From NCBI GenBank assembly GCA_024579835.1, contig CP102060.1, forward strand, positions 1,426,001 to 1,490,000: a DNA stretch of 64,000 nucleotides, in the 5' to 3' direction. Positions 1-9,194 of the stretch are shown here, in pieces. Position numbers and translations under genes: made by a program. Position 1 is the stretch's first letter. Each line of letters starts with the position of its first letter. This stretch comes from Clostridiaceae bacterium HFYG-1003. Its GTDB lineage: Bacteria > Bacillota > Clostridia > Clostridiales > Clostridiaceae. The notes under the pieces were generated by a model. It saw nothing but the letters and a program-made list of their open reading frames with translations, ran no database searches and was not told the origin of the DNA.

Positions 1-1486
1 TATTCTTATCAATGTGAAGGAAGAATTTGAGTACGATGGCACCATAGTTGGTCAGGATTTTTTCAAAATGATTGATTTCGTTGTAAGCCCTGGACCATTC
101 CAAGTCAGTGGCATACCCTTCGATCCGTTCCACCATAACTCGCCCATACCAGCTTCTGTCCCAGATCCAGATATGACCGGCCCGGGGGAATTTCGCCGCG
201 AAGCGCCAGAGGTAATGATGGTTCTTCTCCAGATCATTGGGGGCTGCTGTAGTATGAACCGTATAGTTGGTTGGATCCAGCTCGGCGAGAATCCGGTGAA
301 TCGCCCCACCCTTGCCTGCTGCATCCCAGCCTTCAAAGACCAGCACCAGCGGAATTCGTTTCAGATACAGGGCATGCTGAACCTCCCGCATCTGTTTCTG
401 CAGCACCTTCAGCTGGTCAGAATATTCCGTTGCCGTCAAATCCAGGGACAGATCCACTTGCTGGAGCGGACCTTCGGTCTGACCGGTGAAATCCCCGTCG
501 CGATCCATGGGCTGAACCGGCTGCCTGGCTTCTACTTCCTTCAACCGTTTATCCAGCAGTTCTATCACCTTTTTCATGACGATTATCGTACTTTCTGACT
601 TTTTGGTGTATTCGACTATATACCACGGCGCGTAAGGTTCATCCGTGAGTTTCATGATTTTTTCCATTTCACGCACATAGACTTCGTTATTATCTTTGTC
701 AAACTCCTGCGCCTTCCACGTGGTCAGGGGCGACTCCATCATTTTTCGAATGTTGTCTTTCTGCTTTTCCGGATCTATTTTTATCTTGAACTTGATAATG
801 ACGTATCCATCGTCTGCCAGTCCTTTTTCGAACGCTTTGATTTCATTGATCAGGATTTCCGGATTTTTATAATGAGATGAATCCCCCAAGCGATTTTTAT
901 AGTAATTGTACATGGAGTACCAGCTCCGGTAGTAGATGTTAAACGTCTGATAATCGGGAAGCGTTTCAAGATACCGGGTCAGGAATGGTTTCTTCAGATC
1001 CTCCTCCGAGGGCGGTCTGGTTTCGATAAAATGCGTGTGCCGGGCATCCAGCCCCAAGAGAAGCTCGTTCGTAATCCGCCCCTTGCCCGAGGCATAGGCC
1101 CCCTCCAGGATGATCATGACCGGTACCTTCAATTCCATCAGCCGGCGCTGCAAATAAGCCAGATGTTCGGCCAGGGTATCCTCATCATTGACTTCAAGAA
1201 TTTCATGGATTTCCGCAGGAAATTCAGATTCGATTTTTTCCTCGGGCGATATGATAAACATATCGGATTTCACTTCCCGGGCTGATTCCGTTTCCTTGCC
1301 CGTTGGACGGTCCAGGGCCAGTTCGGTTTGGAATCGCTCATCGGTGTTCAGTTCATCCCCATTGAGTTCATTGGGATCAATGGCCTGGGGAACAGTCTGG
1401 CTGATCAATTTCCTGGTTTCTTTTCTATTTTCATCGCTCTTTAGCTTATTCTTCTTCTTCTTGTCCTCGGATTCTTTTTTTCCCAT
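1..1486 (-). CDS. Polyphosphate kinase 2 family, two-domain polyphosphate:AMP phosphotransferase type (3' end off window)
   Basis: Reading the minus strand from ATG at 1486, preceded by AGGAAGG, gives an open frame of about 495 codons that leaves the window at its left edge. It has a charged Lys/Glu-rich N-terminus and then two PPK2 modules. The first carries the P-loop-like GAYASGKG near residue 135; the second carries GWDAAGKGG followed by a DRSWYGRV motif, typical of the catalytic half. Duplicated PPK2 proteins (class II, Pap type) transfer phosphate from polyphosphate to AMP, giving ADP. In this class the C-terminal module normally holds activity, and here the second P-loop is the more canonical one. 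The gene is monocistronic as far as can be seen and diverges from the dCMP deaminase gene. Family assignment is firm; the exact nucleotide acceptor is inferred. Confidence 0.9.
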   Translation of the reverse strand, partial: MGKKESEDKKKKNKLKSDENRKETRKLISQTVPQAIDPNELNGDELNTDERFQTELALDRPTGKETESAREVKSDMFIISPEEKIESEFPAEIHEILEVNDEDTLAEHLAYLQRRLMELKVPVMIILEGAYASGKGRITNELLLGLDARHTHFIETRPPSEEDLKKPFLTRYLETLPDYQTFNIYYRSWYSMYNYYKNRLGDSSHYKNPEILINEIKAFEKGLADDGYVIIKFKIKIDPEKQKDNIRKMMESPLTTWKAQEFDKDNNEVYVREMEKIMKLTDEPYAPWYIVEYTKKSESTIIVMKKVIELLDKRLKEVEARQPVQPMDRDGDFTGQTEGPLQQVDLSLDLTATEYSDQLKVLQKQMREVQHALYLKRIPLVLVFEGWDAAGKGGAIHRILAELDPTNYTVHTTAAPNDLEKNHHYLWRFAAKFPRAGHIWIWDRSWYGRVMVERIEGYATDLEWSRAYNEINHFEKILTNYGAIVLKFFLHIDKN

Positions 1487-1694
1487 GGTTTCACCTTCCT
1501 GATATTTCATTGGTTTGACAAGAGATTCTCACCCGAATTATTTTGAGACAGCCCTTTATTAGCTACATTCTAGCAAAAAGCGGAAGAACATACGGTCATT
1601 TTTCGTTATTTTTAAAGTCTGGTTACAACTTCCGGCTGGCTGAAGTCCCTTGTCTTCATGATATAATGAGAAAAATATCAGAGGATGTGATTCC

Positions 1695-2192
1695 ATGCAA
1701 CCGAGTTATGAATATGTGAAAAGCACCAAAGAACTGAAGGAACGCCAGGACTGGCCTCATTATTTCATGAATCTGGCCCGTCTCGCGGCAGAACGCTCTA
1801 CCTGCGACCGGGCAAATGTGGGCGCAATCATCGTGAATAAGGAAAACCGCATCGTCGCCACAGGCTACAACGGTTCAGTCGGTCGCAAGACACCGCACTG
1901 TTCGGAAGTCGGTCACGCCATGCGGGACGGTCACTGCATCGCCACCCAGCACGCGGAACTAAACTGCATTTCCTATTGTGCCAAGGAAGGAATTCCGGTT
2001 CGAGACTGCACCATCTATGTCACCCACTTCCCCTGTCTGAACTGTACCAAAGCCATTATCCAGTCTGGCATTACAAAAATCTATTATAAAGTAGGTTACC
2101 GCATGGATGATTTTGCCTTGCACCTTCTTGACATCAACGGCATTCTTTATGAACAGGTCCTGGCCGGAGAGGAAGGTCTGGAATCTGAATAA
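1695..2192 (+). CDS. Deoxycytidylate (dCMP) deaminase, ComEB-like
   Basis: 165 residues, the usual length for the family. It converts dCMP to dUMP, feeding dTMP synthesis. The zinc site is visible as HAE (H86-E88) and PCLNC (C114, C117), the signature of the cytidine/deoxycytidylate deaminase fold; the stretch ATGYNGSVGRKTPHC is typical of dCMP deaminase substrate-loop sequence. The start follows GAGGATGTGATTCC, and a TATAAT hexamer at 1662-1667 could serve as its -10, though no good -35 is seen. It stands alone, with ppk2 divergent on the left and the asnA leader on the right. Cytosolic. In Bacillus the homologue sits in the comE operon but is not needed for competence. Confidence 0.93.
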   Translation: MQPSYEYVKSTKELKERQDWPHYFMNLARLAAERSTCDRANVGAIIVNKENRIVATGYNGSVGRKTPHCSEVGHAMRDGHCIATQHAELNCISYCAKEGIPVRDCTIYVTHFPCLNCTKAIIQSGITKIYYKVGYRMDDFALHLLDINGILYEQVLAGEEGLESE

Positions 2193-2234
2193 ATATTAAA
2201 TTCGCATTTTTTTGATGTATACATATACATGATC

Positions 2235-2263
2235 TTGACATATATATTCAACTTTTCTATAAT
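2235..2263 (+). promoter_or_regulatory. Sigma-A promoter of the asnA leader
   Basis: TTGACA at 2235-2240 and TATAAT at 2258-2263 are separated by exactly 17 bp, both matching the housekeeping consensus. Transcription would begin near 2270, just before the T-box leader. Confidence 0.85.
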
Positions 2264-2269
2264 TCAACC

Positions 2270-2540
2270 AACAGCAAAGAAGGGAAGCTTCTTTCCATAA
2301 GGTATGAGTCGAAAGCGAGCCGGTGATGGTGAAAGTCCGGCGACCAGGATACCGGAAAGTTGTAACAGCCCGGAGCTTCAAGGGTGAACTCAGTAACCCC
2401 TGACGGATGGATCACCGTTATCAAAGATCAGGATATGTCAGTATCCGACAAGAGAGTCAATTTGACTAATCAGGGTGGTACCGCGGAAGCAGCCTTTCGT
2501 CCCTGTTCATGATGCATGAGCAGAGACGAAAGGCTGTTTT
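2270..2540 (+). promoter_or_regulatory. T-box riboswitch, asparagine-specific, upstream of asnA
   Basis: The T-box sequence GGGTGGTACCGCGGA lies at 2473-2487 and is followed by a terminator: AGCCTTTCGTC (2491-2501) pairs with GACGAAAGGCT (2525-2535) and then TTTT. The apical region of stem I (GGTGATGGTGAAAG, about 2323-2336) is recognisable. Aligning to the B. subtilis glyQS leader, where the specifier codon is followed by six bases and GAGC, puts the specifier at AAC (2364-2366), then AGCCCG and GAGC at 2373-2376. AAC is an asparagine codon, which matches the downstream gene. Uncharged tRNA-Asn should stabilise the antiterminator and turn asnA on. Confidence 0.92.
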
Positions 2541-2601
2541 GATTGTCTCTGGAGTTAGAATGAACCGACCTCACCAGACGAAAAAAATGGAGGAATCAAC
2601 C

Positions 2602-3597
2602 ATGGAACGTTATGAACCAAAGATGACCGTCAAAGAGACACAGCAAGCCATCAAAAAAATCAAAGTGTATTTCGAGCACGAACTGGCCGCCCGCATGAAC
2701 CTGACTCGGGTATCCGCTCCCATGTTTGTCATGGAGCAGACCGGGCTCAATGACAATCTGAACGGAGTGGAGCGTCCGGTCGCATTTTCAGCCCGCCACA
2801 TGGAAGAGGCCGGCAAGATTGAAATCGTCCATTCCCTGGCCAAGTGGAAACGCATGGCTCTCAAAAAGTATGATTTTTCCTTTGGAGAAGGTCTTTATAC
2901 TAACATGAACGCCATTCGCCGGGATGAAGTGCTGGATGAAATCCATTCAATCTATGTCGACCAGTGGGATTTCGAAAAAATCATCTCTCCCTATGAGCGC
3001 TCCGTGGACTACCTCAAGCATCAGGTAGATATTATTTACTCCATCTTCCTGGATCTGGAAAAGAAGCTTCATGCCGATTATCCCCATCTGATTCCTCAGC
3101 TCCCGCCTGAAATTACCTATATCACCAGTCAGGAACTGCTGGATCTTTATCCCGGGCTGACGACCAAAGAACGGGAAAGAGCCTTCGTTCGGGAGAATAA
3201 GGCGATCTTCATTATCGGCATCGGGGCACCTTTGTCCAATGGTCTGCCCCACGACGGCCGCGCGCCGGATTATGATGACTGGAGCCTGAACGGCGATCTG
3301 ATTTTCTACAACAGTATCCTGGATGATGCTCTGGAGTTGTCCTCCATGGGAATCCGGGTAGATCCGGACACTTTGACGCATCAGCTGATTGCCCGCGGAA
3401 TGGAAGATCGGTCCCACCTGCCCTTCCATCAGGCGCTTCTGGCCGGAGAACTTCCCTTGACCTACGGCGGCGGCATTGGCCAGTCCCGGATCTGTCAGTT
3501 CCTGCTCCACAAGTATCATATCGGAGAAGTCCAGTGCAGCATCTGGCCCCAGGCCATGATCGATGAACTGGCCCAAAAGGGCATCGATTTGCTCTAG
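2602..3597 (+). CDS. asnA: Aspartate--ammonia ligase (asparagine synthetase A)
   Basis: Makes asparagine from aspartate, ammonia and ATP in the cytosol. 331 residues, matching the usual 330. The fold is that of class II aminoacyl-tRNA synthetases; visible signature stretches are VSAPMFVMEQTGLNDNLNG near the N-terminus, GLYTNMNAIRRDE in the middle and TYGGGIGQSRICQFLL near the end. I take ATG 2602 as the start because GGAGG lies nine bases upstream and alignment with AsnA begins there; an in-frame extension back to 2509 would run through the T-box terminator stem and is not coding. Regulated by the upstream Asn T-box. The paired stem at 3634-3670 ends the transcript. Confidence 0.97.
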   Translation: MERYEPKMTVKETQQAIKKIKVYFEHELAARMNLTRVSAPMFVMEQTGLNDNLNGVERPVAFSARHMEEAGKIEIVHSLAKWKRMALKKYDFSFGEGLYTNMNAIRRDEVLDEIHSIYVDQWDFEKIISPYERSVDYLKHQVDIIYSIFLDLEKKLHADYPHLIPQLPPEITYITSQELLDLYPGLTTKERERAFVRENKAIFIIGIGAPLSNGLPHDGRAPDYDDWSLNGDLIFYNSILDDALELSSMGIRVDPDTLTHQLIARGMEDRSHLPFHQALLAGELPLTYGGGIGQSRICQFLLHKYHIGEVQCSIWPQAMIDELAQKGIDLL

Positions 3598-3633
3598 CGT
3601 TCACTCGATCGCTGAAATCGGCCTGTTTATCTC

Positions 3634-3670
3634 AAAGGGAGCCACCTGCCTGGGCAGAATGGCTCCCTTT
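3634..3670 (+). terminator. Intrinsic terminator after asnA (bidirectional)
   Basis: AAAGGGAGCCA (3634-3644) pairs with TGGCTCCCTTT (3660-3670). The A and T tails at both ends suit termination of asnA from the left and of the GTPase gene from the right. Confidence 0.8.
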
Positions 3671-3695
3671 AAGTTTTATCGAATGAACCAGTCAA

Positions 3696-4856
3696 TCATT
3701 TCCTTGTTCGTTCCATGTACTTTCTCATCTCTGTCTCCACCAGATAGCGAATTTCTTCCGGCAGGACCCTCTCACCGGCGTACTCTCTCAGACTGACCTC
3801 GCGCAGCGCACTGATGTAGACCTTGGACATCGTCAGCGTAATGGCTGCAGCGGTAGATCCTGAAATCACTCCGGTAACCAGCGTTCCGGCCCCCGGTACC
3901 AGCTTCAGGAGGTTGGTGGTCAAAGTCCTGCCGGTCACCACTGCTCCCCCGATCCCGGCCATGGCACCCACCAGTGAGGTGAGCATAGCACGGTCGTAGG
4001 AGATTCCAAATATAGCCGTGATTTTGGCGATCATGGTCACCTGCGAGGTGGCGATAATCGGCGCATCGGCAAAAGGAATCGGAATAAATCCAACGGCAAA
4101 GGTCTCATAGACAAAGCGTCTCGCCCAGCGCGAGGCCAGTTCGGCCTTCTTATCGATGTCCACGCGCTGGGCGTTGATAAAAGCCCGCTGGGATTCATCA
4201 GGAATATTTCGAAAGGTGGTCAGCATCAACTCTTTCAGACCAAAGCTCGGAAGAGTATGCGGTCCGATGGAATAGTCTCTGGCAATGACCGGAATACAGG
4301 CTCGTATCTGCGGGCATTCCTGTTCAATGTATTCCTTCAGTTCCCTGGTTCCGGATTCCTCCAGCGCCTGAGTCAGAACCACGATGACCGGCAGCTGCAA
4401 CGCCAGCGCGTTGATCCAAATTCTTTCGGTTTTTTCCAGCCGGCGCGACAGGCTGCTGATGCAAAACCAGACGCAGTGAATCTTCTCCTTCGGATCCGCT
4501 GCCAAATCTTTTTCTTTCAGCAGACCGACCACTTCATGCTGAACCATGCGCTGCGCTTCCTCAGACAGTTCCAGACCTTTGGTATCGTACAGCGTCAATG
4601 GTACGCCGGTTTTTGTTATTTTTAATAGATGCGGCGTCACCGGAGCTCCGATCCCGGTATCCGCCAGATTCTCACGAAAAATCTCGTTGATCAGAGTAGA
4701 TTTCCCGACACCGGTTTTGCCAATGAGCATGATATTGACCGGCGGTATATCTGCCATTTCCTGATCGGTCCGGTTAAGAATTTCTCCTATCAAATCCACT
4801 CCCATGGTAAGATCCCTTACCGGAGATTTTCTTTTGCTGCGGCTGAAGATCGCCAT
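3696..4856 (-). CDS. GTPase with C-terminal DUF697 membrane region
   Basis: 386 residues from ATG 4856, which has GAGGTGAG at good spacing; a GTG two codons further upstream (4862) is possible but overlaps the ribosome-binding site. The N-terminal G domain shows the P-loop GKTGVGKST near residue 47, a threonine-containing switch region and DTKG (G3). The C-terminal half carries hydrophobic glycine-rich segments (GIGGAVVTGRTLTTN, VPGAGTLVTGVISGS) of the DUF697/YcjF type, suggesting membrane association. Related proteins are Era-like GTPases of unclear function. Transcribed toward asnA and sharing its terminator. Function beyond GTP binding is not known. Confidence 0.85.
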   Translation of the reverse strand: MAIFSRSKRKSPVRDLTMGVDLIGEILNRTDQEMADIPPVNIMLIGKTGVGKSTLINEIFRENLADTGIGAPVTPHLLKITKTGVPLTLYDTKGLELSEEAQRMVQHEVVGLLKEKDLAADPKEKIHCVWFCISSLSRRLEKTERIWINALALQLPVIVVLTQALEESGTRELKEYIEQECPQIRACIPVIARDYSIGPHTLPSFGLKELMLTTFRNIPDESQRAFINAQRVDIDKKAELASRWARRFVYETFAVGFIPIPFADAPIIATSQVTMIAKITAIFGISYDRAMLTSLVGAMAGIGGAVVTGRTLTTNLLKLVPGAGTLVTGVISGSTAAAITLTMSKVYISALREVSLREYAGERVLPEEIRYLVETEMRKYMERTRK

Positions 4857-4984
4857 ATGCACTCACCTCACGTGTCCGTCTTGCTGTGGTACTTGTTTAC
4901 TAACAGTATAGCAGGTCTCCCACGAAATCGTCTGGACCCATCCTCTCGGAATGGGCGTATAATGGAATCACCGATGAAACTTAG

Positions 4985-6203
4985 GGAAACGCTGATTAAT
5001 TCTGTTTTCTGTAACTCTGAGGAACGCTCTCACGATATAATTTAAGTATTACGTTACCAGCGAGGTTTTTCTTATGAAGCAGCAGACTCTCAGTGATTTT
5101 GAATACGCACATCGCCGCAAGACTACAAAGAGAGAAGAGTTTCTTGATTCTATGGAAACTATCATTCCCTGGAAAGATTGGATCGAGATGATTCGCCCCT
5201 ACTATCCTCAGGGAAAACGCGGCAGAAAGCCCATCGAAATTGAAACAATGCTTCGGATGTACCTGATGCAAAATTGGTTTAACCTCTCCGATGTTGCAAT
5301 GGAAGACGCCATCTATGACAGTTATGCCATGCGCAAATTCATGCGGCTGGACTTCATCTCGCAGCAAGTGCCTGACGCAACCACGCTTCTTCACTTTCGC
5401 CATTTAATGGAAAGCCATCTCTTGGGGGAGAAGATCTTTCATGATGTCACCAGACGCTTGGAATCTGCCGGACTAATGATGCATGGCGGCACCATCGTGG
5501 ATGCCACCATTATTGCAGCCCCCAGTTCTACCAAGAACCAGACGGGAGAACGAGACCCTGAGATGCACCAGACAAAGAAAGGCAATCAGTGGTACTTTGG
5601 GATGAAGGTTCATACCGGAGTTTGCGCCGGCAGTGGGTATGTCCATACAGTCACAGGGACTGCGGCCAATGTCCATGACATAAACGAGACACACAAACTG
5701 ATTCGTCCCGATGATGAAGTAGCTTACGGAGATTCCGGCTATAATGGTGTCGAGTCAAGAAAAGAATTCACCGAGGATCCGCACTTATCTACTATTGAAT
5801 TTCGCAGCAATGTTCGCCCTTCCAAGATCAAGACCAATAAGAACTATCCCGGGATCCAGTGGGACCGGGCAATTGAACAACGCAAATCATCCGTTCGAAG
5901 CAAAGTGGAGCACCCATTTTTGATCGTCAAACGGTTCTTTGGTTATGCCAAAGTAGTCTATCGGGGGATCAGCAAAAATTTGAATAGATTCAACATCTTG
6001 TTTGCCAGCGCCAATTTGTTGAATTGTATTCGTGCAAAACGAACGAAAGAATTCTGCATGGGATAAGTGCGCCCAAAATTAGGGGTTAGCCCACAAAATG
6101 GGCTCAAATCGCACTAAAATCCAGCATTTTTGTGCCCCCATGAGTAAAAAAACAACATAATGACCGAACTGGGAAACGTTAACCTCAAATAATCAGTGTT
6201 TCC
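4985..6203 (+). mobile_element. Complete IS5-family element (IS5 group), 1219 bp
   Basis: The ends are imperfect inverted repeats: GGAAACGCTGATTA at the left (4985-4998) and GGAAACACTGATTA read inward from 6203 on the right, 13 of 14 identical. Directly outside lie identical TTAG tetranucleotides (4981-4984 and 6204-6207), which fit the YTAR 4-bp duplication known for the IS5 group. A single intact transposase gene fills the element. It has inserted in the space between the GTPase promoter and the alpha-toroid gene, ending 66 bp before that gene's start, so it may have displaced the promoter. Confidence 0.93.
5074..6066 (+). CDS. IS5-family transposase
   Basis: 330 residues, undamaged. DDE-type RNase H-fold transposase that cuts and joins the element's ends. 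The N-terminus MKQQTLSDFEYAHRRKTTKR and the IEIETMLRMYLMQNWFNLSD helix are characteristic of the IS5 group. Catalytic residues are visible as VDATIIAAP (first D), YGDSGYNG (second D) and the SKVEHPFLIVKRFFGY stretch (E). The gene begins 89 bp inside the left inverted repeat with a weak AGCGAGG ribosome-binding site. Nothing suggests inactivation, so the element is probably still mobile. Confidence 0.95.
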   Translation: MKQQTLSDFEYAHRRKTTKREEFLDSMETIIPWKDWIEMIRPYYPQGKRGRKPIEIETMLRMYLMQNWFNLSDVAMEDAIYDSYAMRKFMRLDFISQQVPDATTLLHFRHLMESHLLGEKIFHDVTRRLESAGLMMHGGTIVDATIIAAPSSTKNQTGERDPEMHQTKKGNQWYFGMKVHTGVCAGSGYVHTVTGTAANVHDINETHKLIRPDDEVAYGDSGYNGVESRKEFTEDPHLSTIEFRSNVRPSKIKTNKNYPGIQWDRAIEQRKSSVRSKVEHPFLIVKRFFGYAKVVYRGISKNLNRFNILFASANLLNCIRAKRTKEFCMG

Positions 6204-6269
6204 TTAGATCATCTATGCCTATGAGATCAACGATCTCATAGGCCTCAGCAAAGGGAGGAGGAAAGAACC

Positions 6270-7175
6270 ATGGGATCATCTAAATTGCGCTCAATCCGAA
6301 CCTGGCTCATTCGAAACGGAAGGGCCCTTGATGTCGCTCGCTGGTATTACCACTTTGAGGACGGATCCGCTCAGGATGTACTGAAAGCTCTGGCGGCCTA
6401 CCAAAATCCAGACGGTGGATTTGGACATGGTCTGGAACCTGATATTCGTTCTTCCGCTTCATCCCCCATTCAAACCTGGGCTGCAACCCAGATTTTGCAG
6501 GAAATCGGCTTGCCCGAAATGTCTGCACAAATGGTGGAACATCTGCTGGATTATCTGGAATCTACCCTGGCCGGTGATCGCTGGGCCGCAACGATGCCGG
6601 CAATGAATGACTTCCCACACGCCCCCTGGTGGCACTACAGTCCGGAGAACGAATTCTGGGGCTGGAATCCTACCGTCGAACTGGCAGCTTTCATTCTGGT
6701 GGCCGGATCGCATCGAACCAGCTTAGCTGAAAAGGCTGAAACTATTGTCAGGGTTGCCCTGAAACAGCTGATGGAAGCGGACTTTGTGCCCTCCCCCCAT
6801 GAGCTTGCCAACTTTGCCAAAGCAACCGAAATGCTTTACGATACTCGAGGCGACCTTCTGTCCGCGGAAGTAGTGCAACGACTGCAACAGCTGATCCAGA
6901 GCACAGTAACCTCGGATCAGGCCATGTATCTGTCAGATGAATACATCACTACCCCCACCTTCTTTCTGAATTCACCCAGGAGTCTCTACTATCCCTCGAT
7001 TCAATCAACGGCAGACTTCTTCACCACACACCTGGAAAACAACGTAACCGAGGAAGGTTACTGGAATATCAGCTGGACCTGGGGGGAAGAACCCGTTCAC
7101 CCGGATTCCCTGAGAGACTGGAGAGGTTCGCTGATTCTGGAAAACATGATCTATCTTCAGAATTTCAAAAAATAA
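6270..7175 (+). CDS. Alpha-toroid (prenyltransferase/squalene-cyclase-like) repeat protein
   Basis: 301 residues, starting at ATG 6270 after GGGAGGAGG. The YQNPDGGFGHGLEPD motif near residue 47 is the QxxDGGFG hallmark of alpha/alpha-toroid repeat proteins (terpene cyclases, prenyltransferases). The rest is Trp/Tyr-rich and helical: APWWHYSPENEFWGWNP, WNISWTWGEEP. No DXDD cyclase motif or zinc-binding triad is seen, so no enzyme activity is assigned. No signal peptide. It is a stand-alone gene whose upstream region now consists of an IS5-group element ending at 6203. Confidence 0.75.
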   Translation: MGSSKLRSIRTWLIRNGRALDVARWYYHFEDGSAQDVLKALAAYQNPDGGFGHGLEPDIRSSASSPIQTWAATQILQEIGLPEMSAQMVEHLLDYLESTLAGDRWAATMPAMNDFPHAPWWHYSPENEFWGWNPTVELAAFILVAGSHRTSLAEKAETIVRVALKQLMEADFVPSPHELANFAKATEMLYDTRGDLLSAEVVQRLQQLIQSTVTSDQAMYLSDEYITTPTFFLNSPRSLYYPSIQSTADFFTTHLENNVTEEGYWNISWTWGEEPVHPDSLRDWRGSLILENMIYLQNFKK

Positions 7176-7300
7176 ATTTGATACAACCTATTGACAAACC
7201 TTCTATTTCTCAGATTGATAAAATATTAATCATCAGTTTTTACTGGTTTTTGTTTTATTTTTGTCAATTTAATTCCTGTTCATAATTAAATTTCCATCGG

Positions 7301-7331
7301 AGAGTGGTTTTTATTACGAAACCACTCTTTT
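7301..7331 (+). terminator. Probable intrinsic terminator after the toroid gene
   Basis: AGAGTGGTTT (7301-7310) pairs with AAACCACTCT (7319-7328) across an 8-base loop and is followed by a short T tract. It lies 125 bp after the toroid gene and 130 bp before the symporter. The stretch from 7332 to 7449 is AT-rich promoter sequence; I see no other gene. Confidence 0.65.
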
Positions 7332-7461
7332 GCATCTTTTAGCCGCCCTCCATTCTGTTAGATTGGTAAACTTTTACAATGCGTTAATATCAAGCGTTAT
7401 CAAGGGTAATTTTTGATTATAATTTAATTGTAAACATTTTATTTAATAGGAGGTAATTAGT

Positions 7462-8877
7462 TTGGACGCATTCATGAAACTGAACAGCGAGGTCAACGGT
7501 ATAGTCTGGGGACCCCCCATGCTGATCTTACTGATTGGAGCAGGACTTATTCTCGTATTCGTTACTGGACTGGTCGTCTACCGCAGATTCGGCTTTGTCA
7601 TGAAGAACACCTTTGGCAAGATGTTCGACAAAACCGCAGCTGCTGAAGGCGGAATCACCCCCTTCCAGGCCGTCTCAACCGCTCTGGCCGCTACTGTTGG
7701 AACCGGAAACATCGCCGGTGTCGCAACTGCCATTGCTTCCGGCGGACCCGGAGCAGTCTTCTGGATGTGGTTTGCCGCCATCATCGGTATGACCACAAAA
7801 TTTGCTGAAGTAACCCTCTCGATTGCCTATCGTGAAAGAAACGAAGCAGGCGAATATTCCGGTGGACCGATGTACTACATCACCAACGGTCTCGGCATGA
7901 AGTGGCTCGCAACCATTTTCGCCATTTTCGGAGCCTTGGCTGCTTTCGGTATCGGATCCATGACGCAGGCAAACTCCATCGCAGCCGCGATGGAAAGCTC
8001 CTTCGGAATTCCCAAGCTGGCAATGGGTATCATCATCGCAGTTGCTGCGGGCGTTATTCTGATCGGTGGAATCAAGCGAATCGGTCAGTTTGCTGAAAAG
8101 ATTGTTCCTTTCATGGCAGCTGCCTATATCCTCGGCGCTCTTGTCATCCTCGTCATCGAAGCAAAGCAGATCCCCGCAGCATTTGGCCTGATTTTCGGAA
8201 GAGCTTTCAGTCTTGAAGCTGCCGGCGGCGGACTCCTTGGATACACAGTGATGCAGGCCATGAGATTTGGTGTTGCCCGCGGTGTATTCACCAATGAAGC
8301 CGGTCTTGGCTCCGCTCCAATCGCCCACGCCGCTGCCACCACGGACCACCCGGTTCGCCAGGGCCTCTGGGGCGCATTCGAAGTTTTCGTTGACACCATC
8401 ATGATCTGCTCCATGACCGCTCTGGTTATTCTGACCTCCGGCATGGCAGACAAAATTGACCCCAACACCGGCAAAGCTTTCACCGGCGCCGCTCTGACCA
8501 CCCAGGCCTTCAACAGCGGCTTTACTGGCGGCGGCCTCATCGTTACCTTCGGAATCCTCCTGTTCGCCTTCACCACCATCGTTGGCTGGTGCTACTATGG
8601 TGAAAAGTGTATGGAATATCTGGTAGGCTCCAAGGCTATTATCCCCTACCGCATCGTCTTCGTTCTCAGCACCATCGTAGGAGCCATCGGCGCCCTGACA
8701 ATCGTCTGGGATATTTCCGATACCCTCAATGGTCTAATGGCCATCCCGAACCTCATCGCCCTGATTGCTCTGTCTGGTGTCGTTGCTAAACTGGTTAAGG
8801 ATTTCTTCAAGGATCCCAACCGCATCCGCACTTCACCCGCTGAATATGAAAGCGCGCTGAAACGCCCGAAAAAATAA
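7462..8877 (+). CDS. Sodium:alanine symporter, AGCS family
   Basis: 471 residues, integral membrane. Imports alanine or glycine with sodium. The family signature is clear: GGITPFQAVSTALAATVGTGNIAGVATAI near residue 57, GGPMYYITNGLG, and GVARGVFTNEAGLGSAPIAHAAA near residue 275. About ten to eleven hydrophobic segments. The start is TTG at 7462, chosen because GGAGG lies eight bases upstream; the first ATG is four codons in. Monocistronic, with its own terminator at 8891-8918. Confidence 0.95.
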   Translation: MDAFMKLNSEVNGIVWGPPMLILLIGAGLILVFVTGLVVYRRFGFVMKNTFGKMFDKTAAAEGGITPFQAVSTALAATVGTGNIAGVATAIASGGPGAVFWMWFAAIIGMTTKFAEVTLSIAYRERNEAGEYSGGPMYYITNGLGMKWLATIFAIFGALAAFGIGSMTQANSIAAAMESSFGIPKLAMGIIIAVAAGVILIGGIKRIGQFAEKIVPFMAAAYILGALVILVIEAKQIPAAFGLIFGRAFSLEAAGGGLLGYTVMQAMRFGVARGVFTNEAGLGSAPIAHAAATTDHPVRQGLWGAFEVFVDTIMICSMTALVILTSGMADKIDPNTGKAFTGAALTTQAFNSGFTGGGLIVTFGILLFAFTTIVGWCYYGEKCMEYLVGSKAIIPYRIVFVLSTIVGAIGALTIVWDISDTLNGLMAIPNLIALIALSGVVAKLVKDFFKDPNRIRTSPAEYESALKRPKK

Positions 8878-8890
8878 CGCATACTCTTCG

Positions 8891-8918
8891 GAAACCGGCC
8901 AATGGCCGGTTTCTTTTT
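8891..8918 (+). terminator. Intrinsic terminator of the symporter gene
   Basis: GAAACCGGCC (8891-8900) pairs with GGCCGGTTTC (8904-8913), followed by TTTTT. Confidence 0.92.
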
Positions 8919-9194
8919 ATGCTTTGAATCCGATCCAAATCAATTGTATACTCTGATCTGATCTATCTACTAGGAAGCAAACCCCATTGTCCAGAAACCA
9001 ATGTTACCTGAAATTAGGGATCAACATTGACTGATTTCATGACCGCCGACTGATCCGATCAAAATCAGGGGAAGAGATCCTGTTTCGTTATGGTGTTGAT
9101 TCATTATTCGGGGCTTAATCAGATCAGGATAGATCGAGTTGCCACCAAGTAAAACATATGTGAAGCGATATTGATTGTTGATCTGAAGTACCGA

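Noticed and set aside
2509-2601. N-terminal extension of asnA to the ATG at 2509
   Set aside because: It runs through the T-box terminator stem, lacks a suitable RBS and has no match to AsnA.
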